Origin: Mikrocytos mackini
Taxonomy: Eukaryota; Endomyxa; Ascetosporea; Mikrocytida; Mikrocytiidae
DNA: 26,567 nucleotides
Direction: 5' to 3'
Assembly: GCA_030180075.1 (NCBI GenBank)
Contig: JASNJN010000684.1
Coordinates: 1 to 26,567, forward strand
The notes under the pieces are model-generated. The model did not search any database. It had not been told where the DNA came from and saw only the letters and a program-made list of their open reading frames with translations. Positions 18,063-26,567 of the stretch are shown here, in pieces. The translations under genes were made by a program, and so were the position numbers. Within the stretch, counting starts at the first letter, position 1. Each line of letters starts with the position of its first letter.

Positions 18063-20747
18063 AAAGGCAACTTCTACCAAGCAATGATACCGACCATTTA
18101 AACACTTCTAACCATACGCTTACATCCAGTGAAGGAACAAACAAGATCGAAGTTAAATCCAGCCCCTACATCCTAAAAGACACTATAGAACAATGTCATA
18201 CTAATACCGGTGACCATGGCTCATATTCAATGTCAGGAGATCATAACAAACCTAAACTAGCACGCCCATCTTTAACTGTACTTCCGCCAGTGACAAATTC
18301 CCAGAACCCAAATATAGTCAAAAGACAATACTTTTATCTCTGCACAGGTGGACCTGATAAACTTCCTTCATTTAAACTTCGGAACTGTCCACTTCTTAGC
18401 AAATGTTCTAAATGTAAACTGTATTTGTTTATAAAGAAATTTCTAAAACAGGCTCTCAAAGCTAACAGAATACAGAATAAAGCACAAAACAAAACAACGA
18501 TTATGAATGATTCAAATAAAATACAAAGAAGAAGAAATTTCAGAATAAAGAATAAAGAACGCCAAGTATTTTACTTTTTCAATGAATCTAAAGTCGATTC
18601 TTTTCTATTTGAGGTTATGAGAAACACAACGCAAACTTTATTATTAGTATATCGATCGAATAGCAATATTTATCCATTTCATTGTCTTTTTGAATGTCAT
18701 GTGAATAGGGACAAGGATAGGGAACAAAACTGTCAAGTATTTTTAAAATTGACAAAATACCACACAAATTATTACAAAATAATTTATATGAAAGAGCATA
18801 ATCACAAAATCGAAGAAGACAAACTTCGTATACCTATAAGACTTGTGACAAAAATTGTTGGCAAAATACAAAAAGGTATACCAATACAAAGAATTTACGA
18901 GGATACAATTAATGAACAAACTAATAGACAATTTATTTCAAGATCTATGGTTTCAAAAAACTGATTTTTTGTTTTGAAAAACAGACTTGAACATGATACC
19001 TCTCCTTCCGATAAGACAGACTTAGAGTTATTCTTAGAACACGTTGAGTATTTAAAGTCAACCAAACAGTTGATAGAAGTACATAATACACATCCGAAAT
19101 TGAGTATAAGTGAGATAAAGGATAAGGTAGATTTTACATACGCATTTACTAACAATTTCATGAAGCAAAACTTCGAACTTTATTCCAGGAAGGTCGTTTT
19201 ATTTGATTCTACATATTCGACCAATTGTTATCGATTTATATTGACCGTCGGGTTCATTATTAACGATATTCAATGTGCCATACCTTTCATATTCATTTTA
19301 TCGAATAAGGAAAGCCAGGATGTGTTCGTGCAAGTATTTAAAAATTTCAAAGGAAGCTTAGTTCGATACCAGACACCGCTATATTTCATGGCTGATTTAG
19401 CACCAACATTCTATAATGCGTGGAAATATACTTTCAAAGGAAGGACGAAGTATATTTTTTGTTATTATCACTTTAAAAAGAATGTTGTTAAAAAATTTAA
19501 ACTATTTAGTTAAAGACAAAGAGACAAATTTAAAAATACTTAACATGTTTAGACACTTTGAAACTATTTCGACTAAAGAAGAATTCAGAATACATATGGA
19601 CTTTTTTAGCAAAGAAATTACAAAGTTAAATTCTTTATTTTCGCACTATTTTTTGCATACATACGGAAAACATGAAGATAGATGGGCAATGTATGCGCGT
19701 GTCTATTGTGAAGTGAATACCAATAACTTTGCCGAATCTTTTTTCGGCAAATTTAAGAGGGTATACTTGTGTTGGAGTGTTAAAAACAATCTGATTAAAT
19801 TGATTTCGAAAATACTGAATTGTATATCCTGTATAAAGTTTGAATATGAAAGACGGAAAGAATTGGGGTATTACAATAACTACAGATTCAAAAAAAGCAG
19901 GCACAATAAAAATAAAAGTTTAAATTTGGAGGGTGAATGGGAAGAGGACGATAAAGGGAAGTTTAAATACAAGAACATAATCACGACATTAATGAATGTA
20001 GTGTGTCCATACAATTGCGAACCTCTTTGCTTAGAATCTGGGGTTTGTCTGCACACGTTTATTTGCTCTTGCAAAACCAGCCTTAAACGAAAAGAAATTT
20101 ACGCGCATATACATTATATCGCGAAAACCAGACATTGGGAAGGCTTACGTTGTTCAAAACCACAAATTAAAACTCACCGAACCGTATCACAACCAACTAC
20201 TGTAAAAGAACAAAGCAACAAGTGTCATTCTCAAAAAAGCACAATTCAAAGTGGGGATAAAACAAATAAAAAAACAGAATCATTGAAAATAATAGATGAT
20301 ATTCGTACAACAGTCTATAATGCAGAGACCATAGACCAAGTGAAGTTGTTTGAGCTTTGTAATGAATTTAGATATAGAATCAGTTCGTGTGTAACAGAAG
20401 GTTTTCTGGAGTCTCAAACTATGGTTTCCAAAAGAAGAATTTCCATTCCCCAGAGATCCTTCAAGAAGATCTATGCCAATCCTGACAGTAAGCCGAATCC
20501 CAAAGACTTACGTTCTTATATGCCAAAGAAGAAAGGAAAACATAAGGTGATAGAAAACCCGGATTTTTGTTATATATGCTATCTGCTTGATGACGACCAT
20601 ATTGAATCAGATTCAGTTAATTGGATTCAATGTTTTCATTATTTTAAATGGTATCATATTAGCTGTATCAATGTAGATGGTATAGAGGTAGCTACAAACT
20701 CATTTTGTGTGTTTTGTAAAGGAAAGAAGATCGAATCAAATAAATAA
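18047..20747 (+). pseudogene. MULE transposase with SWIM and PHD fingers
   Basis: A nearly complete Mutator-type transposase starting at an ATG within the left inverted repeat (MGASTQRQLL). Near 18672-18812 a Cys/His pattern ending KEHNHKIEEDK resembles the WRKY-GCM1/FLYWCH DNA-binding fingers of these proteins. The catalytic triad is visible: D in LFDSTYSTN (19205), D in YFMADLAPT (19394) and E in NTNNFAESFFGKFK (19734), plus the CYYH motif after the second D. Downstream are a SWIM-like segment (CSC, then YAHIH, near 20068-20112) and a PHD-like finger (20564-20721). In each, one expected Cys reads as Tyr. An in-frame TGA at 18962-18964 and a one-base frameshift at an A6 run near 19498 interrupt it. 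Unless these are bypassed, the protein is inactive. Confidence 0.88.
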
Positions 20748-20748
20748 A
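20739..20748 (+). terminator. Poly(A) signal at MULE transposase stop
   Basis: AAATAAATAAATAC contains two overlapping AATAAA hexamers that span the TAA stop. It is the same stop-overlapping arrangement as in host genes of this window. Confidence 0.35.
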
Positions 20749-21442
20749 TACAAGAGAATTGATCATTAGTAGTTAATTATAAATATAAATCTGTCTATAT
20801 TTGTCTCTATAAATTATAACAATCATTTTTATCAAATTTAATTATAATGTATCGCTCAAAATTAACCATGGTCATTGTATTTGATTCATTTATCAACTTC
20901 GGAATCATCTAGATGATTATAATTAATATCATTAATGGCCTTTTCAACCAATTTTGTCTAAAAATCTAACAATCGTACATTTCCCGTTAATGTTCTAACG
21001 TAGCACGTTTCTTATTTTACAATCAATTTCATTGAGATCATTTTAGTCATATAGCTCTTTATTCCTTGTATTATACTAACTAATAAATTGTCTATTATAC
21101 TATGGAGTGCACAAAGTCACACCAGGCCGATGTAAAAGTTTATATCTTTTAAATAATCACTTAATGCAAGACATCGGGACAGTGTTATAAATAGAGACAA
21201 GTTAGAAACACCCCGTGGTTATTCCCCAGAAGCTAACTGAATAAATCTTATGTTGGGTTGACATCAATGCAGTCTTCTATAGAATGTCTGTTTACATTAA
21301 ATTGTAGTAAGAGGAGCTTATTTGAGAAACATTAACTTGTAGTTCGAAGTCAGGTCTATTATTGCTGTTGTCATGATATATTGAAGGAAAGATAATATGT
21401 CGAGGGGATTCGAATCATTGATGAGCCGATGTGCTTATAAGG
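20748..21442. other. Non-coding MULE interior
   Basis: No gene is seen. The segment contains a TATAAATAG at about 21187 followed 50 bases later by GAATAAATC, a promoter-to-poly(A) spacing that can occur in a solo LTR, but no terminal repeats or target duplication could be defined. Otherwise it is AT-rich spacer between the transposase and the right inverted repeat. Confidence 0.4.
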
Positions 21443-22153
21443 GGGTTGATGCGCCCATAGATGTTTATGGATTTTAAAATTTTGAAAATATAACTCATTC
21501 ATATGATCAGCTATAAAGCTAATATAGGCTTCATAGTATTTAAATTTAATGAAAAGTATACGGATTTGGCTTTATATGTTTATGTGCTTTGTATAGTTCT
21601 ACGAGTTCCGAGTTGTTAAATTACTCGAGTTTCGAGTCTGTGATTTTATACCGAGTCGAGTATTTCGAGCGAGTTATTTTCCAAATAAAATTGTAAAAAT
21701 AAAGAAAATAGGATAATAAATAAAACAACCGTCAAAATGCAAATTCGAAAAATCTCAAAAATATGAAATTTTACTAAAATATCATTCAAAATTACAATTT
21801 TGCTGCTTTTTATTGTTTTAACCAAAATTTTGTTGTAACCAGTTGCTATATTTTAGTGTTAAATCTACAAGTTTGTACAGAATATTTTGCATACTTAGCT
21901 CGACCTCTAATTCGAGTCGAGTTCGAGTTGCATTTTGTCTCAACTCGGAGCGAGTACTCGCCTCTAGCCGAGTCGAGGGGAAACTCTAGTGCTTTGTTAA
22001 TGAAAAAATTGCTGGTTTTTCAAACAACGCCAACTATTCACTAAACAACAACCCTAAAAATCTTTGGTAATCTAACACAACGAAACAAGTGGTATAAAAC
22101 TACAAAACAATATAAAACATAGACAAAAAAGTTAATAACTCATTTTTGTAATT
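21443..22153. repeat. MULE right terminal inverted repeat, interrupted
   Basis: Inverted copy of 17757-18062. It is continuous from 21443 to 21591 and from 21989 to 22153; the intervening 397 bp are a hAT-like insertion. Confidence 0.92.
21592..21988. mobile_element. Non-autonomous hAT-like element
   Basis: A 397-bp insertion inside the MULE right inverted repeat, flanked by the perfect 8-bp direct repeat GTGCTTTG (21584-21591 and 21989-21996). Eight-bp duplications are the hAT signature. The ends are short imperfect inverted repeats (TATAGTTCT and, reversed, TAGAGTTTC), followed on both sides by many CGAGT/ACTCG words. There is no coding capacity. The uninterrupted left inverted repeat of the MULE shows the empty site directly. 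A second copy of its left end lies at 5-88. Confidence 0.88.
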
Positions 22154-23587
22154 AACTCTTTTGTTTTTAATATTCGAATGAGAATCTTTGGCAATTGAGT
22201 AAAACAATTTTTCATGAGAGATTGATATTTGTTGAAGGTTGTACAACTTTGCGTCATTGTTTGTTGCAAATAATTTTATTGCCTTACTTTGCAAAGTAAT
22301 ATTTTCATGATAAATAAAATTATTTTTCAAATACGCCCAATCGTTGGTAGATGGGTTTCCCAATCTAAGATTTTCTAAAAGAGTGATAAATAAAGAAGAT
22401 TCATCACCTTGTTGTCTCATTATCTTATCCAAAATAAATATTTTATTGAATTCGCGATAAAGAAAGACTCCAAATTGTTCTTCAAATCTTTTGTATTGTT
22501 TATCGTATAGCGGATGGCCTTTTACAGGTGGTAGCCGGAATATATCGCCACAAAGGATTATAGAAAGTCCTCCAAAAATTTGGTTATTGCTCATTATTTG
22601 TTTGAGTCTTGAATCAAGCCAATAAAATTCTAACTGGCCTAACATTGAAAATTCATCAATCAGAAGATATTTTTTATTTTTAAATTTCTCTTGAAGCATT
22701 GATAGACTCCTACCTGATAATTCCTTTTCTTTTGGTTTTGTTATGGGGAGGTTTACGGTTTTATGGATTGTTTGGACATCAGTTCCAATATTCATTGCTG
22801 CTTTTCCGGTGGTTGCAGTTAATACAATTTTATTATTCAATTTATTTTTTAATAATTTTATTAGGAACGTTTTTCCAGTCCCAGCAGATCCTAATATTAT
22901 TACTAAATTTTGTGAAATAACAGGATTTAATTCAATGTCTGAAAAGAATTCATAAATTTCTTTTTGTTTATGAGTTAGTTGGATATCCAACGTTTGTTCA
23001 TCAACATCGTGATTAGATCGGCTGGTATACCCATATATTTCATCTATACGTTCGACCAAATCACGATATTGTATATAAAAATTTTCATTTGACAGATGGG
23101 TTACAGCAGTGTTGTTATTATGAGCACGATCCATCAACAGCATATTTAAGCTATTTTCTTCGTCATACGACATATTCAAATCAGAATCGACATTTGTATC
23201 CGGCAACAAACAATCATATAACGAATTACTACTATTATTTTGAATAATACCATCGGTTATGTATTCCGCAACTGATGTTTCTTCATGATTATCATCAGAT
23301 GTTATACTTGTAAACTTTCCAAAATTTATAAATTCGGGATGGGTATTTGAATATGATTCCCATTCATCTATTAAATATGATTTTTCATGTTCAGACAATA
23401 TACTTTCAAAGTTGTGAGACAATTCGGTCCAAGGCTTAAATTTAATGAGTTGAAGTAGACAATATTTGTAGTATTTCTCGGAACCTTTTATATAAATAAA
23501 ATTAGGGATGAATTTTATGACTTTCCCTTCAATGTTTGTTTTCCTCGTACATATTTTGTTATTTTTTGACGAAGTACTTACTAACAA
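22154..23587 (-). pseudogene. Helitron helicase, Pif1-type, C-terminally truncated
   Basis: Superfamily 1B helicase region of the Helitron RepHel protein, used to unwind DNA during rolling-circle transposition. Walker A GSAGTGKT and Walker B LLIDEFSML are intact, followed by GGLSIILCGDIFRLPPV (motif III) and the KIMRQ stretch. The frame reaches ATNNDAKLYNLQQI and then ends at KNKRVN, after which the reading runs into the MULE inverted repeat. Motifs V and VI are absent. No ATG starts this frame: it follows the upstream Rep frame after a one-base shift at an A6 run near 23563-23568. The Asp/Asn-rich spacer between Rep and helicase (about 23000-23300) is normal for Helitrons. Confidence 0.9.
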
Positions 23588-24990
23588 ACTGATATAAATT
23601 AAGGTTCAATAAAGAAGATTTCCGATTTTTGTAGAAATATAATATATTGTGTTTAATGATGGTTTGATTATTCCTTGCCGATAAATTCAATTCGTTATTA
23701 TCAAATAAATTTATTGTTACAAATTCGAGGGAACTTTTATAAAGAGGAAGACCTTGAAGTATATGCGAGCATTCCATAAGACCAATATCTCTGCCTGCCA
23801 ATTTTTTTAATATTGAAGATTTAAATATAGAAGATACTGAACGGAGATCATCCTGGTCAATCATATTTTCTATACATTGTTTTAATCCAATGGATGTTGG
23901 TTCGGATTTAGTAACATACTTAGTAAGATAATCAACAACATGTGTTTCTGAAAGTATAAATTGCATGTCTACATTGGCTTTCCATCCTATAATTTGATAA
24001 ATGTTATGTGTATTAATTAGGGGATCACTTCTTGCTATTTCATAAGTTAAATAATTATCAACATTTTTGTTTTGGTTATATATGATTTTTGTATTTGGTG
24101 TTAGAGGTTTAGGAAAGCCAAAACGACATTTTCTTACCCCGTGTTTGATCCGAAGACAATATGATTCTGAACACTTTGTATGGCGACAACACTTTCCAGA
24201 TAAATTGAGTAATATTTTGATAATGAAATAAATTTGTTGTCAGATAATAAGATCGAGCAAGGGTGGCTATTTTCAGGAATTAACTGGTTATTAACATCCT
24301 GCAAATTGGATGGCCATTGAGATGTTATATATTCATCGATGGTATCGGTTAATTTTGATTCAATAATTTTCCAATTATTAATGGTCGTGTCTGAAAGATT
24401 GCCTCGTTTTGACATATTGTTATATTCAATTGCTTTCTTAACACATAAATCCAGATCTATATCAAGTTTAACCCGAGCAAACCCATGAATATGGATAGTT
24501 CCACGGTGTTGAAATTCGATACGATACCAATGCCATTCTGATGGGTATATATTTTTAAAAAGTATTGTTATAAAATGGGAAAAGCGTTCCATAAAAAACC
24601 AATCTATAAGAGAAGTATTTTTCTGGATGGATTGCATTTTTTCAAACCATGTTTCTGGAAGATTCGAAGAAAAAAGCCTAAGCANATCNGNCCAGTATGG
24701 TTCTGCTGAAGAAAATGTGAAGAAAATATTTGGAGTACCCTTTTGCTCTATTATGTTTTGTAATGAACCTTTTACTGAATGCCAATAGCTAGCATTTCCC
24801 CGGACATTAGCGGTATAGTTGAGACATTTTTCAATTAGCTTTTTGGATTTATAATTATTGCTCAATATTTCTTTTAGTGTATCAATTGTCATCCCTGTAA
24901 TATCTATTTTTTGGCTAGAAAACCTTAGTTTATGTTAATAACCTGTGTCTTTTAATAAGATTATAAGCCCAGAAAATAAATAGTTTATTC
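23559..24990 (-). pseudogene. Helitron Rep (HUH nuclease) region
   Basis: The replication initiator part of the Helitron. The segment from 24892 has the Helitron-like N domain (YWHSVKGSLQNII, TFSSAEPYW) and the metal-binding HUH motif in EFQHRGTIHIHGFARV near 24500. After a frame change near 24213 come CCRHTKCSESYC, then CRFGFPKPL. Near 23925 the tyrosine motif DYLTKYVTKSEPTS supplies the two catalytic tyrosines spaced as Y-x3-Y. Between 24990 and 24893, FIFWAYNLIKRHRLLT and TKVF can be read in another frame, with TAA and TAG standing where related proteins often have Gln. Three ambiguous bases lie at 24685-24691. No intact Rep protein can be made from this copy. Confidence 0.87.
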
Positions 24991-25935
24991 TCAGAGAAAG
25001 GATGTAGCTATATCATGAACAGTATACGAAAATCGAAGCAGATGTTTTATTGACTCGGCCCAATCAACATCGTATCGTAAACTTTTTCTGGCAAAGTCGC
25101 CGTCGGAAGTAGGGAAAAGAACAGGAAAGCAGTATGTAGGCATAAATTCCGTTGTAAATTCATTTAGCGGGTCCTGGTTGAAGGCGTAGTCAAGAATACG
25201 TTTAGTGATAGTTGATTCACTATTTTTTTTATTTTCATGACTGGCAAAAGATTCATAAAAATAAGTGTCATCTTCTTCAACATATTCTTGTTCGTTCTTT
25301 TGGTTTGAATTTTGATTTACTTCCTCTATAAATTCCGGGCTAATAATAATATCTGAATAAGCAGGATTATTGCGTTTAAGCCAAATCAATGATTCCAATA
25401 CTAATGTGGGACGTATCATATGTTTAAATGGTTTGTTAGTTTCGTTATTCGTTCATATTATATTTATCATTACATCATCAAGACTTCTTGGAAGTATGCT
25501 TAAGATGTTCTCGGGGGAATGTATCATGTTAATACAATTTCCTTCCATTCTACTACATGCATAATTAACATTATAAATGCGTATAAAAGGAATAGCGCGA
25601 GAAATGAGAATGGTTTCAAGGAAATTTAACTTTCTTAGACACAGAGGAGGTATAGATGGGTTCATTTTGTTAGACTGTGAGTATCGTTCTTTCCTCAAAT
25701 TCTGGTTTCTTTTACAAAGTTCACAAATTGTCTGGCTAGGTTGTGATATGTTAGAAGGCCAGCGTTCATGGCAATAAAAACAAACTACCATTCTATAACT
25801 TAACATTTCTTTTTCAAAATCAAAAATATGTTTAATATTGTCACTGAAAGTTTTATTAAACGAACCCGTGTAAGATTGTACTATCTCTGTTTTTACAACT
25901 TTTATCTCATCGGTTTCTTTTTTGGGTGTAATATT
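24991..25935 (-). pseudogene. Helitron N-terminal DUF6570-like region
   Basis: Same frame as the OTU domain, separated from it only by a TGA at 25936-25938. It has paired cysteines (CFYCHERW, then CELCKRN), followed by a segment with ILISRAIPFIRIYNV and INMIHSPENILSILPR. This arrangement is typical of the DUF6570-like region of Helitron proteins. A second in-frame TGA at 25453-25455 precedes KPFKHMIRPTLVLESLIWLK, a conserved Helitron segment, and then an acidic stretch and LPTYCFPVLFP-like sequence (TYCFPVLFPTSDGDF). The frame closes at 24991 after a one-base shift. The role of this region in transposition is not established. Confidence 0.78.
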
Positions 25936-26358
25936 TCATATTTTCATCTTTCTCTTATTCCTTTTCAATTTAAAGTTGAAAGATGGATTTAGCCAATTAT
26001 CGAGATCATAAACAGAATCGTAGTGTACCCTGTTTTTATATAATAAATTAACCACAAACGAACCTGACTCATTTATCGTATTTCTCAACTTAAAATTTTC
26101 AAACACTTGAATCTTTAAATCCAGGCAACGTGCTGGAGAGTTGATAGCGACGTGGTCAGCCAATTCCCCTTGACGTGCCTGTCTTTTAAGATAAGCTTCA
26201 AGTTCTTCTGTAATAAACTCCTCAAACTCCCTTCTGTGCTCTTTTAAAAATCCCGTTGTACATTCTCTAATGTACATGTGCTCGTCTTGTGTTTTGTATA
26301 ATTGGTGAGAGATAGAACGGTAAAAACAGTTACCGTCCTTTTGTATTCGTTGAATCAT
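25936..26358 (-). CDS. OTU-family cysteine protease domain of the Helitron
   Basis: A 140-codon frame with the OTU deubiquitinase signature. Near the start, IQKDGNCFYRSISHQLY contains the catalytic D8 and C11. ADHVAINSPARCLDLKIQVFE fits the middle of the fold, and H112 in VHYDSVYDLDNW is the expected catalytic His. OTU proteins cleave ubiquitin or related conjugates. The frame starts at an ATG with the local AAATTT-type motif just before it and ends in a TGA. Beyond the TGA the same frame stays open for 160 codons into the Helitron N-terminal region, so this was probably the first domain of a longer transposon protein. OTU domains are known in some animal Helitrons. A free-standing host OTU gene next to the Helitron is the alternative, but the shared frame argues against it. 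Confidence 0.8.
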   Translation of the reverse strand: MIQRIQKDGNCFYRSISHQLYKTQDEHMYIRECTTGFLKEHRREFEEFITEELEAYLKRQARQGELADHVAINSPARCLDLKIQVFENFKLRNTINESGSFVVNLLYKNRVHYDSVYDLDNWLNPSFNFKLKRNKRKMKI

Positions 26359-26390
26359 TTTAAAAGAATTTAAATTTTTATATTTAAAAG
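26359..26390 (-). promoter_or_regulatory. AAATTT-type motif upstream of the OTU-Helitron ORF
   Basis: Read on the minus strand, TATAAAAATTTAAATTC followed by TTTTAAA leads directly to the ATG. It has the same core and position as at host genes. It could have been acquired with a host OTU gene or be the element's own promoter. Confidence 0.4.
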
Positions 26391-26567
26391 ATCACAAATA
26401 TAAACTATGGTCGACAGAAGAAGTATTGAGAATATCAAAAGAAGTAGTTCGGCCTTTGGGGTATAAAAACGAAGTGGTGTGGTTTAACTGTTGTTATGTC
26501 CAAGCCTGTACGAGTTAGTAGTTCGCAACTATGGTGTGTACCAATGGGACGATTACTGGGCCCATCA

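Larger units (their letters stand above)
17757..22153 (+). mobile_element. MULE (Mutator-like element) with long inverted repeats
   Basis: A DNA transposon bounded by inverted repeats of about 306 bp (17757-18062 and 21443-22153, the second split by a later insertion). The ends begin AATTACAAAAATGAG. By eye I count about seven differences between the two repeats outside the insertion, so it is not very old. It encodes a transposase with DDE, SWIM and PHD parts on the plus strand. MULEs normally leave 8-11 bp target duplications; none is evident here. The right flank is Helitron helicase sequence, and the left flank is not. Confidence 0.88.
22154..26358 (-). mobile_element. Helitron with OTU, Rep and Pif1-type helicase parts
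   Basis: A rolling-circle transposon read on the minus strand. In order from 26358 downward it shows an OTU protease domain, a DUF6570-like Cys-rich N-terminal region, the Helitron-like N domain with the HUH motif, the CRFGFPKP and YxxKY Rep motifs, and a superfamily 1 Pif1-type helicase that stops at the MULE boundary. Several stops and at least four frame changes show it is inactive. The 5' terminus (TC) upstream of 26358 and the 3' CTRR end were not identified; the helicase C-terminus and 3' end are missing. Confidence 0.9.

Noticed and set aside
21100-21330. TATAAATAG followed by AATAAA resembled a solo LTR of a retroelement.
   Set aside because: No TG...CA terminal repeats, second copy or target duplication could be defined; AT-rich spacer gives such words by chance.
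21395-21435. GGATTCGAATC on the plus strand looked like a tRNA T-arm.
   Set aside because: Upstream sequence lacks an A box and a foldable cloverleaf.
22100-22153. The last codons of the helicase frame (YKNELLTF...).
   Set aside because: These are MULE inverted-repeat sequence read through, not helicase.
18962-25938. Several transposon frames are interrupted by TGA, TAA or TAG, which could mean stop codons are reassigned.
   Set aside because: All five host genes are uninterrupted, end in TAA and use TGG for Trp, and the Helitron also has frameshifts. Decay under the standard code is simpler.
26391-26567. TATAAAAAC at about 26463 as a plus-strand promoter.
   Set aside because: No plus-strand gene follows within the window, so it cannot be supported.

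Overview
The window looks like nuclear DNA of a compact, AT-rich eukaryote. Five intronless housekeeping genes lie head to tail on the minus strand across 4265-17290, with only about 225-285 bp between them. All five end in TAA and most carry an AAATTT-type motif just upstream of the start codon. Standard code is used: no in-frame TAA, TAG or TGA interrupts any of the five. This combination fits a microsporidian or a close relative with a heavy transposon load. That assignment is an inference; no rRNA or other marker gene is present to settle it.

Layout. 1-4191 is a transposon graveyard. It holds one end of a hAT-like element (5-88), the C-terminal half of a decayed MULE transposase with SWIM and PHD zinc fingers (487-1314), and a Ty3/gypsy pol fossil (2629-3637) lying exactly between two TA-flanked non-autonomous DNA transposons (2061-2628 and 3638-4191).

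4265-17290 is the host gene block, all on the minus strand: MCM6 replicative helicase subunit, an ABCF-type twin-ATPase, a Swr1/SRCAP-type chromatin remodeller, a short STI1/HOP co-chaperone, and a SANT-domain protein. These are nuclear, translation and chaperone functions. They show no operon logic beyond shared strand and shared upstream motifs.

17757-26358 is a nest of DNA transposons. A Helitron (minus strand, 22154 to at least 26358) encodes OTU protease, DUF6570-like, Rep (HUH) and Pif1-type helicase regions. Its helicase is cut by a MULE (17757-22153) with terminal inverted repeats of about 306 bp. The right repeat of that MULE is in turn split by a 397-bp hAT-like element with an 8-bp target duplication. 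The MULE transposase keeps its DDE residues and carries SWIM and PHD fingers, but it has one in-frame stop and one frameshift. The left flank of the MULE is not Helitron sequence, so this junction is rearranged or misassembled.

Most interesting points: an OTU domain in frame at the head of a Helitron protein, the SWIM-PHD MULE family present in two diverged copies, the MULE start codon placed inside its own inverted repeat, and the shared promoter-like motif on host genes and transposons.
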